Part shown: piece after piece, positions 28,525-43,599 of the stretch | How positions within the stretch are numbered: position 1 is the first letter of the stretch | Layout of the letters: every line of letters begins with the position of its first letter | Source: Cladorhizidae sp. MBARI D1340-BT2 | Lineage: Eukaryota > Porifera > Demospongiae > Poecilosclerida > Cladorhizidae | DNA: 64,000 nucleotides | Direction: 5' to 3' | Assembly: GCA_028752905.1 (NCBI GenBank) | Contig: JAQNBH010000003.1 | Span: 39,182,472 to 39,246,471 of the forward strand | Notes under the pieces: model-generated | Seen by the model: only the letters and a program-made list of their open reading frames with translations | The model's database searches: none | What the model was told of the DNA's origin: nothing | Translations under genes and position numbers: made by a program

Positions 28525-31500
28525 GGTTATACACCTAGCATGGTTATATACCTAGCATGGTTATATACCTAGCATGGTTATACAATTAGCAAGGTTATAC
28601 ACCTAGCATGGTTATATACCTAGCATAGTTATACACCTAGCTTGGTTATACACCTAGCATGGTTATATACCTTGCATGGTTATATACCTAGCATGGTTAT
28701 ATACCTAGCATAGTTATACACCTAGCATGGTTATATACCTAGTATGGTTATACACCTAGCATGGTTATATACCTAGCATGGTTATATACCTAGCATGGTT
28801 ATACACCTAGCATGGTTATATACCTAGCATGGTTATATACCTAGCATGGATATATACCTAGCATGGTTATATATCTAGCATAGTTATACACCTAGCATCG
28901 TTATACACCTAGCATGGTTATATACCTAGCATGGTTATATACTTAGCATGGTTATATACCTAGCATGGTTATATACCTAGAATAGTTATACACCTAGCAT
29001 GGTTATACAATTAGCATGGTTATACACCTAGCATGGTTATATACCTAGCATGGTTATATACCTAGCATGGTTATATACCTAGCATGGTTATACACCTAGC
29101 ATGGTTATATACCTAGCATGGTTATATACCTAGCATGGTTATATACCTAGCATGGTTATATACCTAGCATAGTTATACACCTAGCATGGTTATACAATTA
29201 GATTGGTTATACACATAGCATGGTTATATACCTAGCATAGGTATACACCTAGCATGGTTATACACCTAGCATGGTTATATACCTAGCATGGTTATATACC
29301 TAGCATGATTATATACCGAGCATGGTTATATACCTAGCATGGTTATACACCTAGCATGGTTATATACCTAGCATGGTTATATACCTAGCATGGTTATATA
29401 CCTAGCATGGTTATATACCTAGCATAGTTATACACCTAGCATGGTTATACAATTAGCATGGTTATACACCTACCATGGTTATATACCTAGCATAGTTATA
29501 CACCTAGCATGGTTATACACCTAGCATGGTTATACACCTAGCATGGTTATATACCTAGCATGGTTATATACCTAGCATGGTTATATACCTAGCATAGTTA
29601 TACACCTAGCATGGTTATACAATTAGCATGGTTATACACCTAGCATGGTTATATACCTAGCATGGTTATACACCTAGCATGGTTATACACCTAGCATGGT
29701 TATATACCAAGCATGCTTATATACCTAGCATGGTTATACAATTAGCATGGTTATACACCTAGCATGGTTATATACCTAGCATAGTTATACACCTAGCTTG
29801 GTTGTACACCTAGCATGGTTATATACCTAGCATGGTTATATACTTAGCATGGTTATATACCTAGCATGGTTATATACCTAGCATGGTTATATACCTAGCA
29901 TGGTTATACACCTAGCATGGTTATACACCTAGCATGGTTATATACCTAGCATGGTCATACACCTAGCATGGTTATATACTTAGCATGGTTATATACCTAG
30001 CATGGTTATATACCTAGCATGGTTATATACCTAGCATAGTTATACACCTAGCATGGTTATACACCTAGCATGGTTATATACCTAGCATAGTTATACACCT
30101 AGCATGGTTATACACCTAGCATGATTATATAACTAGCATGGTTATATACCTAGCATGGTTATATACCTAGCATGGTTATATACCTAGCATAGTTATACAC
30201 CTAGCATGGTTATACAATTAGCATGGTTATACACCTAGCATGGTTATATACCTAGCATAGTTATACACCTAGCATGGTTATACACCTAGCATGGTTATAT
30301 ACCTAGCATGGTTATACACCTAGCTAGGTTATACACCTAGCATGGTTATATACCTAGCATAGTTATACACCTAGCATGGTTATACAATTAGCATGGTTAT
30401 ACACCTAGCATGGTTATATACCTAGCATAGTTAGACACCTAGCATGGTTATACACCTAGCATGGTTATATACCTAGCATGGTTATATACCTAGCATGGTT
30501 ATATACCTAGCATAGTTATACACCTAGCATGGTTATACAATTAGCATGGTTATACACCTAGCATGGTTATATACCTAGCATAGTTATACACCTAGCATGG
30601 TTATACACCTAGCATGGTTATATACCTAGCATGGTTATATACCTAGCATGGTTATATACCTAGCATGGTTATATACCTAGCATAGTTATACACCTAGCAT
30701 GGTTATACACCTAGCATGGTTATACAATTAGCATGGTTATACACCTAGCATGGTTATATACCTGGCATGGTTATACACCTAGCATGGTTATACACCTAGC
30801 ATGGTTATATACCTAGCATGGTCATACACCTAACATGGTTATATACTTAGCATGGTTATATACCTAGCATGGTTATATACCTAGCATGGTTATATACCTA
30901 GCATAGTTATGCACCTAGCATGGTTATACAATTAGCATGGTTATACACCTAGCATGGTTATATACCTAGCATAGTTATACACCTAGCATGGTTATACACC
31001 TAGCATGGTTATATACCTAGCATGGTTATATACCTAGCATGGTTATATACCTAGCATGGTTATATACCTAGCATAGTTATACACCTAGCATGGTTATACA
31101 ATTAGCATGGTTATACACCTAGCATGGTTATATACCTAGCATAGTTATACACCTAGCATGGTTATACACCTAGCATGGTTATATACCTAGCATGGTTATA
31201 CACCTAGCTAGGTTATACACCTAGCATGGTTATATACCTAGCATAGTTATACACCTAGCATGGTTATACAATTAGCATGGTTATACACCTAGCATGGTTA
31301 TATACCTAGCATAGTTAGACACCTAGCATGGTTATACACCTAGCATGGTTATATACCTAGCATGGTTATATACCTAGCATGGTTATATACCTAGCATGGT
31401 TATATACCTAGCATGGTTATATACCTAGCATGGTTATACACCTAGCATGGTTATACAATTAGCATGGTTATACACCTAGCATGCTTATACACCTAGCATG

Positions 31501-31620
31501 GTTATACACCTAGCATGGTTATACACCTAGCATGGTTATACACCTAGCATGGTTATACACCTAGCATGGTTATACACCTAGCATGGTTATACACCTAACA
31601 TGGTTATACACCTAGTATGG
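28525..31620. repeat. Macro-block copy 3 of the chain (3230 then 3077-bp offset from copy 2)
   Basis: CAAGG at 28590, CATCG at 28896, GATTGG near 29201 and ATAGGTATAC near 29237 lie 3230 bp after their partners. From CCTGGC (27684/30761) onwards, with TATGC at 27831/30908 and GCTAGG at 28130/31207, the offset is 3077 bp. The copy therefore lacks nine monomers (153 bp) near 30.51 kb, including the GCTTGG monomer seen at 27281. It also has at least one private change, ACTTAG at 28941 where copy 2 has ACCTAG. It ends in an expanded run of B monomers. Confidence 0.88.
31490..31605. repeat. Homogeneous run of B (TACACC) monomers
   Basis: About seven consecutive GGTTATACACCTAGCAT monomers follow a GCTTATACACC variant. 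Corresponding positions elsewhere carry about five (around 2.99-3.07, 6.03-6.10 and 28.41-28.50 kb), so the run length changes in single-monomer steps. Confidence 0.85.
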
Positions 31621-31629
31621 TTATATACC

Positions 31630-34240
31630 TAGTATGGTTATACACCTAGCATGGTTATACACCTAGCATGGTTAAATACCTAGCGTGGTTATACACCTAG
31701 CATGGTTATATACCTTGCATGGTTATATACCTAGCATGGTTATATACCTAGCATGGTTATATACCTAGCATAGTTATACACCTAGCATGGTTATACAATT
31801 AGCATGGTTATACACCTAGCATGGTTATATACCTAGCATAGTTATAATACTAGCATGGTTATACACCTAGCATGGTTATACACCTAGCATGGTTATACAC
31901 CTAGCATGGTTATACACCTAGCATGGTTATATACCTAGCATGGTTATACACCTAGCATGGTTATATACCTAGCATGGTTATATACCTAGCATGGTTATAT
32001 ACCTAGAATGGTTATATACCTAGCATAGTTATACACCTAGCAAGGTTATACAATTAGCATGGTTATACACCTAGCATGGTTATATACCTAGCATAGTTAT
32101 AATAATAGCATGGTTATACACCTAGCATGGTTATATACCTAGCATGGTTATATACCTAGCATAGTTATACACCTAGCATGCTTATACAATTAGCATGGTT
32201 ATACACCTAGCATGGTTATATACCTAGCATAGTTATATACCTAGCATAGTTATACACTTAGCATGGTTATACACCTATCATGGTTATATACCTAGCAAGG
32301 TTATATACCTGGCATGGTTATATACCTAGCATGGTTATATACCTAGCATGGTTATATACCTAGCATAGTTATACACCTAGCATGGTTATACAATTAGCAT
32401 GGTTATACACCTAGCATGGTTATATACCTAGCATAGTTATACACCTAGCATGGTTATACACCTAGCATGGTTATATACCTAGCATGGTTATACACCTAGC
32501 ATGGTTATACACCTAGCTTGGTTATACACCTAGCATGGTTATATACCTAGCATGGTTATATACCTAGCATAGTTATACACCTAGCATGGTTATACAATTA
32601 GCATGGTTATACACCTAGCATGGTTATATACCTAGCATAGTTATATACCTAGCATGGTTATAAACCTAGCATGGTTATATACCTAGCATGGTTATATACC
32701 TAGCATGGTTATATACCTAGCATGGTTATATACCTAGCATAGTTATATACCTAGCATGGTTATATACCTAGCATAGTTATACACCTAGCATGGTTATACA
32801 ATTAGCATGGTTATACACCTAGCTTAGTTATATACCTAGCATGGTTATATACCTAGCATGGTTATACACCTAGCATGGTTATATACCTTGCATGGTTATA
32901 TACCTAGCATGGTTATATACCTAGCATAGTTATACACCTAGCATGGTTATATACCTAGCATGGTTATACACCTAGCATGGTTATATACCTAGCATGGTTA
33001 TATACCTAGCATGGTTATACACCTAGCATGGTTATATACCTAGCATGGTTATATACCTAGCATGGATATATACCTAGCATGGTTATATACCTAGCATAGT
33101 TATACACCTAGCATCGTTATACACCTAGCATGGTTATATACCTAGCATACCTAGCATGGTTATATACCTAGCATGGTTATATACCTAGAATAGTTATACA
33201 CCTAGCATGGTTATACAATTAGCATGGTTATACACCTAGCATGGTTATATACCTAGCATGGTTATATACCTAGAATGGTTATATACCTAGCATGGTTATA
33301 CACCTAGCATGGTTATATACCTAGCATGGTTATATACCTAGCATGGTTATATACCTAGCATGGTTATATACCTAGCATAGTTATACACCTAGCATGGTTA
33401 TACAATTAGATTGGTTATACACCTAGCATGGTTATATACCTAGCATAGTTATACACCTAGCATGGTTATACACCTAGCATGGTTATATACCTAGCATGGT
33501 TATATACCTAGCATGATTATATACCTAGCATGTTTATATACCTAGGATGGTTATACACCTAGCATGGTTATATACCTAGCATGGTTATATACCTAGCATG
33601 GTTATATACCTAGCATGGTTATATACCTAGCATAGTTATACACCTAGCATGGTTATACAATTAGCATGGTTATACACCTAGCATGGTTATATACCTAGCA
33701 TAGTTATACACCTAGCATGGTTATACACCTAGCATGGTTATATACCTAGCATGGTTATATACCTAGCATGGTTATATACCTAGCATGGTTATATACCTAG
33801 CATAGTTATACACCTAGCATGGTTATACAATTAGCATGGTTATATACCTAGCATGGTTATATACCTAGCATGGTTATAGACCTAGCATGGTTATACACCT
33901 AGCATGGTTATATACCCAGCATGGTTATATACCTAGCATGGTTATACAATTAGAAAGGTTATACACCTAGCATGGTTATATACCTAGCATAGTTATACAC
34001 CTAGCTTGGTTATACACCTAGCATGGTTATATACCTTGCATGGTTATATACCTAGCATGGTTATATCACTAGCATAGTTATACACCTAGCATGGTTATAT
34101 ACCTAGCATGGTTATACACCTAGCATGGTTATATACCTAGCATGGTTATATACCTAGCATGGTTATACACCTAGCATGGTTATATACCTAGCATGGTTAT
34201 ATACCTAGCATGGATATATACCTAGCATGGTTATATACCT
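31630..34240. repeat. Dispersed macro-block, partner of 13.75-16.33 kb
   Basis: This carries the same ordered markers as 13.75-16.33 kb: GCGTGG, TAATAATAG, CAAGG with CCTGGC, the 9-bp remnant, CCCAGC and GAAAGG. Near its end it lacks the CATCG monomer that the 16.35-kb copy has, because several monomers are missing near 34.25 kb. CCTGGC at about 32310 is shared with 43.02 kb but not with 14.4 kb, so the 32-kb and 43-kb copies are the closer pair. Confidence 0.83.
33149..33157. repeat. 9-bp truncated monomer, second copy
   Basis: This is the same remnant as at 15239, 17,910 bp downstream (1053 monomers plus 9 bp), in the same flanking context following a CATCGTT monomer. Confidence 0.95.
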
Positions 34241-35629
34241 AGCATGGTTATATACCTAGCATGGTTATATACCTAGCATGGTTATATACCTAGAATAGTT
34301 ATACACCTAGCATGGTTATACAATTATCATGGTTATACACCTACCATGGTTATATACCTAGCATGGTTATATACCTAGCATGGTTATATACCTAGCATGG
34401 TTATATACCTAGCATGGTTATACACCTAGCATGGTTATATACCTAGCATGGTTATATACCTAGCATGGTTATATACCTAGCATGGTTATATACCTAGCAT
34501 AGTTATACACCTAGCATGGTTATACAATTAGATTGGTTATACACCTAGCATGGTTATACACCTTGCATGGTTATATACCTAGCATGGTTATATACCTAGC
34601 ATGGTTATATACCTAGCATGGTTATATACCTAGCATGGTTATATACCTAGCATGGTTATACACCTAGCATGGTTATACAATTAGCATGGTTATACACCTA
34701 GCATGGTTATATACCTAGCATGGTTATATACCTAGCATAGTTATATACCTAGCATGTTTATACAATTAGCATGCTTATACACCTAGCATGGTTATATACC
34801 TAGCATGGTTATACACCTAGCATGGTTATACACCTAGCATGGTTATACACCTAGCATGGTTATACACCTAGCATGGTTATACACCTAACATGGTTATACA
34901 CCTAGTTGGGTTATATACCTAGCATGGTTATACACCTAGCATGGTTATACACCTAGCATGGTTAAATACCTAGCATGGTTATACACCTAGCATGGTTATA
35001 TACCTAGCATGGTTATACACCTAGCATTGTTATATACCTAGCATGGTTATATACCTAGCATGGTTATACACCTAGCATGGTTATATACCTAGCATGGTTA
35101 TATACCTAGCATAGTTATACACCTAGCTTGGTTGTACACCTAGCATGGTTATATACCTAGCATGGTTATATACTTAGCATGGTTATATACCTAGCATGAT
35201 TATATACCTAGCATGGTTATATACCTAGCATGGTTATACACCTAGCATGGTTATACACCTAGCATGGTTATATACCTAGCATGGTCATACACCTAGCATG
35301 GTTATATACTTAGCATGGTTATATACCTAGCATGGTTATATACCTAGCATGGTTATATACCTAGCATAGTTATACACCTAGCATGGTTATACAATTAGCA
35401 TGGTTATACACCTAGCATGGTTATATACCTAGTATAGTTATACACCTAGCATGGTTATACACCTAGCATGGTTATATACCTAGCATGGTTATATACCTAG
35501 CATGGTTATATACCTAGCATGGTTATATACCTAGCATAGTTATACACCTAGCATGGTTATACAATTAGCATGGTTATACACCTAGCATGGTTATATACCT
35601 AGCATAGTTATACACCTAGCATGGTTATA
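33413..35629. repeat. Macro-block, left copy of the 2193-bp duplication
   Basis: CTAGGATGG at 33541/35734, GAAAGG at 33953/36146, CCTTGC at 34561/36754, the TTGGG monomer near 34905/37098 and GTATAG at 35432/37625 are all 129 monomers apart. Private changes such as ACAATTATCATGG near 34325 and a GATTATATACC monomer near 35195 are shared by both copies, which supports a recent duplication. The block overlaps the end of the 31.63-34.24 kb segment. Confidence 0.9.
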
Positions 35630-37822
35630 TACCTAGCATAGTTATACACCTAGCATGGTTATACACCTAGCATGGTTATATACCTAGCATGGTTATATAC
35701 CTAGCATGATTATATACCTAGCATGGTTATATACCTAGGATGGTTATACACCTAGCATGGTTATATACCTAGCATGGTTATATACCTAGCATGGTTATAT
35801 ACCTAGCATGGTTATATACCTAGCATAGTTATACACCTAGCATGGTTATACAATTAGCATGGTTATACACCTAGCATGGTTATATACCTAGCATAGTTAT
35901 ACACCTAGCATGGTTATACACCTAGCATGGTTATATACCTAGCATGGTTATATACCTAGCATGGTTATATACCTAGCATGGTTATATACCTAGCATAGTT
36001 ATACACCTAGCATGGTTATACAATTAGCATGGTTATATACCTAGCATGGTTATATACCTAGCATGGTTATAGACCTAGCATGGTTATACACCTAGCATGG
36101 TTATATACCCAGCATGGTTATATACCTAGCATGGTTATACAATTAGAAAGGTTATACACCTAGCATGGTTATATACCTAGCATAGTTATACACCTAGCTT
36201 GGTTATACACCTAGCATGGTTATATACCTTGCATGGTTATATACCTAGCATGGTTATATCACTAGCATAGTTATACACCTAGCATGGTTATATACCTAGC
36301 ATGGTTATACACCTAGCATGGTTATATACCTAGCATGGTTATATACCTAGCATGGTTATACACCTAGCATGGTTATATACCTAGCATGGTTATATACCTA
36401 GCATGGATATATACCTAGCATGGTTATATACCTAGCATGGTTATATACCTAGCATGGTTATATACCTAGCATGGTTATATACCTAGAATAGTTATACACC
36501 TAGCATGGTTATACAATTATCATGGTTATACACCTACCATGGTTATATACCTAGCATGGTTATATACCTAGCATGGTTATATACATAGCATGGTTATATA
36601 CCTAGCATGGTTATACACCTAGCATGGTTATATACCTAGCATGGTTATATACCTAGCATGGTTATATACCTAGCATGGTTATATACCTAGCATAGTTATA
36701 CACCTAGCATGGTTATACAATTAGATTGGTTATACACCTAGCATGGTTATACACCTTGCATGGTTATATACCTAGCATGGTTATATACCTAGCATGGTTA
36801 TATACCTAGCATGGTTATATACCTAGCATGGTTATATACCTAGCATGGTTATACACCTAGCATGGTTATACAATTAGCATGGTTATACACCTAGCATGGT
36901 TATATACCTAGCATGGTTATATACCTAGCATAGTTATATACCTAGCATGTTTATACAATTAGCATGCTTATACACCTAGCATGGTTATATACCTAGCATG
37001 GTTATACACCTAGCATGGTTATACACCTAGCATGGTTATACACCTAGCATGGTTATACACCTAGCATGGTTATACACCTAACATGGTTATACACCTAGTT
37101 GGGTTATATACCTAGCATGGTTATACACCTAGCATGGTTATACACCTAGCATGGTTAAATACCTAGCATGGTTATACACCTAGCATGGTTATATACCTAG
37201 CATGGTTATACACCTAGCATTGTTATATACCTAGCATGGTTATATACCTAGCATGGTTATACACCTAGCATGGTTATATACCTAGCATGGTTATATACCT
37301 AGCATAGTTATACACCTAGCTTGGTTGTACACCTAGCATGGTTATATACCTAGCATGGTTATATACTTAGCATGGTTATATACCTAGCATGATTATATAC
37401 CTAGCATGGTTATATACCTAGCATGGTTATACACCTAGCATGGTTATACACCTAGCATGGTTATATACCTAGCATGGTCATACACCTAGCATGGTTATAT
37501 ACTTAGCATGGTTATATACCTAGCATGGTTATATACCTAGCATGGTTATATACCTAGCATAGTTATACACCTAGCATGGTTATACAATTAGCATGGTTAT
37601 ACACCTAGCATGGTTATATACCTAGTATAGTTATACACCTAGCATGGTTATACACCTAGCATGGTTATATACCTAGCATGGTTATATACCTAGCATGGTT
37701 ATATACCTAGCATGGTTATATACCTAGCATAGTTATACACCTAGCATGGTTATACAATTAGCATGGTTATACACCTAGCATGGTTATATACCTAGCATAG
37801 TTATACACCTAGCATGGTTATA
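35606..37822. repeat. Macro-block, right copy of the 2193-bp duplication
   Basis: This is the partner of 33413-35629. One visible difference is ATACATAGC near 36580. A third, more distant copy of much of it lies at 44.55-47.15 kb with offset 8841 bp (520 monomers plus 1 bp, explained by the length variants in between). Confidence 0.9.
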
Positions 37823-39277
37823 CACCTAGCATGGTTATATACCTAGCATGGTTATACACCTAGCTAGGTTATACACCTAGCATGGTTATATACCTAGCAT
37901 AGTTATACACCTAGCATGGTTATACAATTAGCATGGTTATACACCTAGCATGGTTATATACCTAGCATAGTTAGACACCTAGCATGGTTATACACCTAGC
38001 ATTGTTATATACCTAGCATGGTTATATACCTAACATGGTTATATACCTAGCATGGTTATATACCTAGCATGGTTATATACCTAGCATAGTTATACACCTA
38101 GCATGGTTATATAATTAGCATGGTTATACACCTAGCATGGTTATATACCTAGCATGGTTATATACCTAGCATAGTTATATACCTAGCATGTTTATACAAT
38201 TAGCATGCTTATACACCTAGCATGGTTATATACCTAGCATGGTTATACACCTAGCATGGTTATACACCTAGCATGGTTATACACCTAGCATGGTTATACA
38301 CCTAGCATGGTTATACACCTAACATAGTTATACACCTAGCATGGTTATATACCTAGCATGGTTATACACCTAGCATGGTTATATACCTAGTATGGTTATA
38401 TAACTAGCATGGTTATACACCTAGCATGGTTATATACCTAGCATGGTTATATACCTTGCATGGTTATATACCTAACATGGTTATATACCTAGCATAGTTA
38501 TACACCTAGCATGGTTATACAATTAGCATGGTTATACACCTAGCATGGTTATATACCTAGCATAGTTATACACCTAGCATGGTTATACACCTAGCATGGT
38601 TATATACCTAGCATGGTTATACACCTAGCATGGTTATACACCTAGCATGGTTAATTACCTAGCATGGTTATACACCTAGCATTGTTTTATACCTAGCATG
38701 GTTATACACCTAGCATGGTTATATACCTAGTATGGTTATATACCTAGCATGGTTATATACCTAACATGGTTATACACCTAGCATGGTTATATACCTAGCA
38801 TGGTTATATACCTAGCATGGTTATATACCTAGCAAGGTTATATAACTAGCATAGTTATACACCTAGCATGGTTATACATCTAGCATGGTTATATACCTAG
38901 CATGGTTATACACCTAGCATGGTTATACACCTAGCATGGTTAAATACCTAGCATGGTTATACACCTAGCATGGTTATATACCTAGCATGGTTATACACCT
39001 AACATTGTTATATACCTAGCATGGTTATATACCTAGCATGGTTATACACCTAGCATGGTTATATACCTAGCATAGTTATAAACCTAGCATGGTTATACAC
39101 CTAGCATGGTTATATACCTAGCATGGTTATAATCCTAGCATGGTTATATACCTAGCATGGTTATATACCTAGCATAGTTATACACCTAGCATGGTTATAC
39201 AATTAGCATGGTTATACACCTAGCATGGTTATATACCTAGCATAGTTATAATACTAGCATGGTTATACACCTAGCAT

Positions 39278-39293
39278 GGTTATCACCTAGCAT
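39278..39293. repeat. 16-bp monomer (1-bp deletion)
   Basis: This has the same GGTTATCACC deletion form as at 5686. The otherwise homologous segment near 48.05 kb has the full-length monomer, so the deletion postdates that duplication or was not copied. Confidence 0.95.
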
Positions 39294-39689
39294 GGTTATA
39301 TACCTAGCATGGTTATATACCTAGCATGGTTATATACCTAGAATGGTTATATACCTAGCATAGTTATACACCTAGCAATGTTATACAATTAGCATGGTTA
39401 TACACCTAGCATGGTTATATACCTAGCATAGTTATAATACTAGCATGGTTATACACCTAGCATGGTTATATACCTAGCATGGTTATATACCTAGCATGGT
39501 TATATACCTAGCATGGTTATACACCTAGCATGGTTATATACCTAGCATGGTTATATACCTAGCATGGTTATATACCTAGCATGGTTATATATGTAGCATA
39601 GTTATACACCTAGCATGGTTATACAATTAGCATGGTTATACACCTAGCATGGTTATATACCTAGCATAGTTATATACCTAGCATCGTTA

Positions 39690-42600
39690 TACACCTAGCA
39701 TGGTTATATGCCTAGCATGGTTATACACCTAGCATGGTTATATACCTAGCATGGTTATACACCTAGCATGTTTATATACCTAACATGGTTATATACCTAG
39801 CATGGTTATACACCTAGCATGGTTATATACCTAGCATGGTTATACACCTAGCATGGTTATATACCTAGCATGGTTATATACCTAGCATGGTTATATACCT
39901 AGCATGGTTATATACCTAGCATAGTTATACACCTAGCATGGTTATACAATTAGCATGGTTATACACCTAGCTTGGTTATATACCTAGCATAGTTATATAC
40001 CTAGCATGGATATACACCTAGCATGGTTATATACCTAGCATGGTTATATACCTAGCATGGTTATATACCTTGCATGGTTATATACCTAGCATAGTTATAC
40101 ACCTAGCATGGTTATACAATTAGCATGGTTTTACACCTAGCATGGTTATATACCTAGCATAGTTATACACTTAGCTTGGTTATACACCTAGCATGGTTAT
40201 ATACCTAGCATGGTTATATACCTAGCATGATTATATACCTAGCATGGTTATATACCTAGCATAGTTATACACCTAGCATGGTTATACAATTAGCATGGTT
40301 ATACACCTAGCATGGTTATATACCTAGCATAGTTATAATACTAGCATGGTTATACACCTAGCATGGTTATACACCTAGCATGGTTATACACCTAGCATGG
40401 TTATATACCTAGCATGGTTATACACCTAGCATGGTTATATACCTAGCATGGTTATATACCTAGCATGGTTATATACCTAGAATGGTTATATACCTAGCAT
40501 AGTTATACACCTAGCAAGGTTATACAATTAGCATGGTTATACACCTAGCATGGTTATATACCTAGCATAGTTATAATACTAGCATGGTTATACACCTAGC
40601 ATGGTTATATACCTAGCATGGTTATATACCTAGCATGATTATATACCTAGAATAGTTATACACCTAGCATGGTTATACAATTAGCATGGTTATACACCTA
40701 GCATGGTTATATACCTAGCATGGTTATATACCTAGCATGGTTATATACCTAGCATGGTTATATACCTAGCATAGTTATACACCTAGCATGGTTATACAAT
40801 TAGATTGGTTATACACATAGCATGGTTATATACCTAGCATAGTTATACACCTAGCATGGTTATATGCCTAGCATGGTTATACACCTAGCATGGTTATATA
40901 CCTAGCATGATTATACACCTAGCATGGTTAGCCCTAGCCCTAGCCCTAGCATGGTTATATACCTAGCATGGTTATATACCTAGCATGATTATATACCGAG
41001 CATGGTTATATACCTAGCATGGTTATACACCTAGCATGGTTATATACCTAGCATGGTTATATACCTAGCATGGTTATATACCTAGCATGGTTATATACCT
41101 AGCATAGTTATACACCTAGCATGGTTATACAATTAGCATGGTTATACACCTAGCATGGTTATATACCTAGCATAGTTATACACCTAGCATGGTTATACAC
41201 CTAGCATGGTTATATACCTAGCATGGTTATATACCTAGCATGGTTATATACCTAGCATGGTTATATACCTAGCATAGTTATACACCTAGCATGGTTATAC
41301 AATTAGCATGGTTATACACCTAGCATGGTTATATACCTAGCATGGTTATACACCTAGCATGGTTATACACCTAGCATGGTTATATACCTAGCATGGTTAT
41401 ATACCTAGCATGGTTATACAATTAGCATGGTTATACACCTAGCATGGTTATATACCTAGCATAGTTATACACCTAGCTTGGTTGTACACCTAGCATGGTT
41501 ATATACCTAGCATGGTTATATACTTAGCATGGTTATATACCTAGCATGGTTATATACCTAGCATGGTTATATACCTAGCATGGTTATACACCTAGCATGG
41601 TTATACACCTAGCATGGTTATATACCTAGCATGGTCATACACCTAGCATGGTTATATACTTAGCATGGTTATATACCTAGCATGGTTATATACCTAGCAT
41701 GGTTATATACCTAGCATGGTTATACACCTAGCATGGTTATACAATTAGCATGGTTATACACCTAGCATGGTTATATACCTAGCATAGTTATACACCTAGC
41801 ATGGTTATACACCTAGCATGGTTATATACCTAGCATGGTTATATAACTAGCATGGTTATATACCTAGCATGGTTATATACCTAGCATAGTTATACACCTA
41901 GCATGGTTATACAATTAGCATGGTTATATACCTAGCATGGTTATATACCTAGCATAGTTATACACCTAGCATGGTTATACACCTAGCATGGTTATATACC
42001 TAGCATGGTTATACACCTAGCTAGGTTATACACCTAGCATGGTTATATACCTAGCATAGTTATACACCTAGCATGGTTATACAATTAGCATGGTTATACA
42101 CCTAGCTTGGTTATATACCTAGCATAGTTAGACACCTAGCATGGTTATACACCTAGCATGGTTATATACCTAGCATGGTTATATACCTAGCATGGTTATA
42201 TACCTAGCATGGTTATATACCTAGCATGGTTATATACCTAACATGGTTATACACCTAGCATTGTTTTATACCTAGCATGGTTATACACCTAGCATGGTTA
42301 TATACCTAGCATGGTTATATACCTAGCATGGTTATATACCTAACATGGTTATACACCTAGCATGGTTATATACCTAGCATGGTTATATACCTAGCATGGT
42401 TATATACCTAGCAAGGTTATATAACTAGCATAGTTATACACCTAGCATGGTTATACACCTAGCATGGTTATATACCTAGCATGGTTATACACCTAGCATG
42501 GTTATACACCTAGCATGGTTAAATACCTAGCATGGTTATACACCTAGCATGGTTATATACCTAGCATGGTTATACACCTAACATTGTTATATACCTAGCA

Positions 42601-42835
42601 TGGTTATATACCTAGCATGGTTATACACCTAGCATGGTTATATACCTAGCATAGTTATAAACCTAGCATGGTTATACACCTAGCATGGTTATATACCTAG
42701 CATGGTTATAATCCTAGCATGGTTATATACCTAGCATGGTTATATACCTAGCATAGTTATACACCTAGCATGGTTATACAATTAGCATGGTTATACACCT
42801 AGCATGGTTATATACCTAGCATAGTTATAATAATA
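39690..42835. repeat. Long-range block, left copy (11,617-bp offset)
   Basis: Markers at 39770 (GTTTATATACC), 40571 (TTATAATAC), 40931 (telomere-like) and 42259 (CATTGTTTTA) each recur 11,617 bp downstream. The number equals 683 monomers plus 6 bp, the exact sum expected from the length variants in between. Similarity ends near 42835, where this copy has AATAATAG and the partner AATACTAG. At that point the array joins a segment related to 32.1 kb, a clear block junction. Confidence 0.9.
40926..40952. repeat. Telomere-like insert 2, (GCCCTA)x3 in a 27-bp monomer
   Basis: This has the same 27-bp form and left flank as the copy at 1172, at an offset of 39,754 bp. It is followed by two A monomers, a GATTATATACC variant and a CCGAGC monomer that contains a rare CpG. 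The copies at 52543 and 59734 share this right flank. It lies in the 39.7-42.8 kb segment that recurs at 51.3-54.5 kb, so it was carried along by block duplication. Confidence 0.95.
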
Positions 42836-43214
42836 GCATGGTTATACACCTAGCATGGTTATATACCTAGCATGGTTATATACCTAGCATAGTTATACAC
42901 CTAGCATGCTTATACAATTAGCATGGTTATACACCTAGCATGGTTATATACCTAGCATAGTTATACACTTAGCATGGTTATACACCTATCATGGTTATAT
43001 ACCTAGCAAGGTTATATACCTGGCATGGTTATATACCTAGCATGGTTATATACCTAGCATGGTTATATACCTAGCATAGTTATACACCTAGCATGGTTAT
43101 ACAATTAGCATGGTTATACACCTAGCATGGTTATATACCTAGCATAGTTATACACCTAGCATGGTTATACACCTAGCATGGTTATATACCTAGCATGGTT
43201 ATACACCTAGCATG

Positions 43215-43599
43215 GTTATACACCTAGCTTGGTTATACACCTAGCATGGTTATATACCTAGCATGGTTATATACCTAGCATAGTTATACACCTAGCATGG
43301 TTATACAATTAGCATGGTTATACACCTAGCATGGTTATATACCTAGCATAGTTATATACCTAGCATGGTTATAAACCTAGCATGGTTATATACCTAGCAT
43401 GGTTATATACCTAGCATGGTTATATACCTAGCATGGTTATATACCTAGCATAGTTATATACCTAGCATGGTTATATACCTAGCATAGTTATACACCTAGC
43501 ATGGTTATACAATTAGCATGGTTATACACCTAGCTTAGTTATATACCTAGCATGGTTATATAGCTAGCATGGTTATACACCTAGCATGGTTATATACCT
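43215..43599. repeat. Left arm of the 689-bp local duplication
   Basis: GCTTGGTTATACACC at 43227/43916, CTTAGTTATATACC at 43534/44223 and the following TATAGCTAGC monomer are 689 bp apart, equal to 40 monomers plus the 9-bp remnant lying between the arms. Confidence 0.87.
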
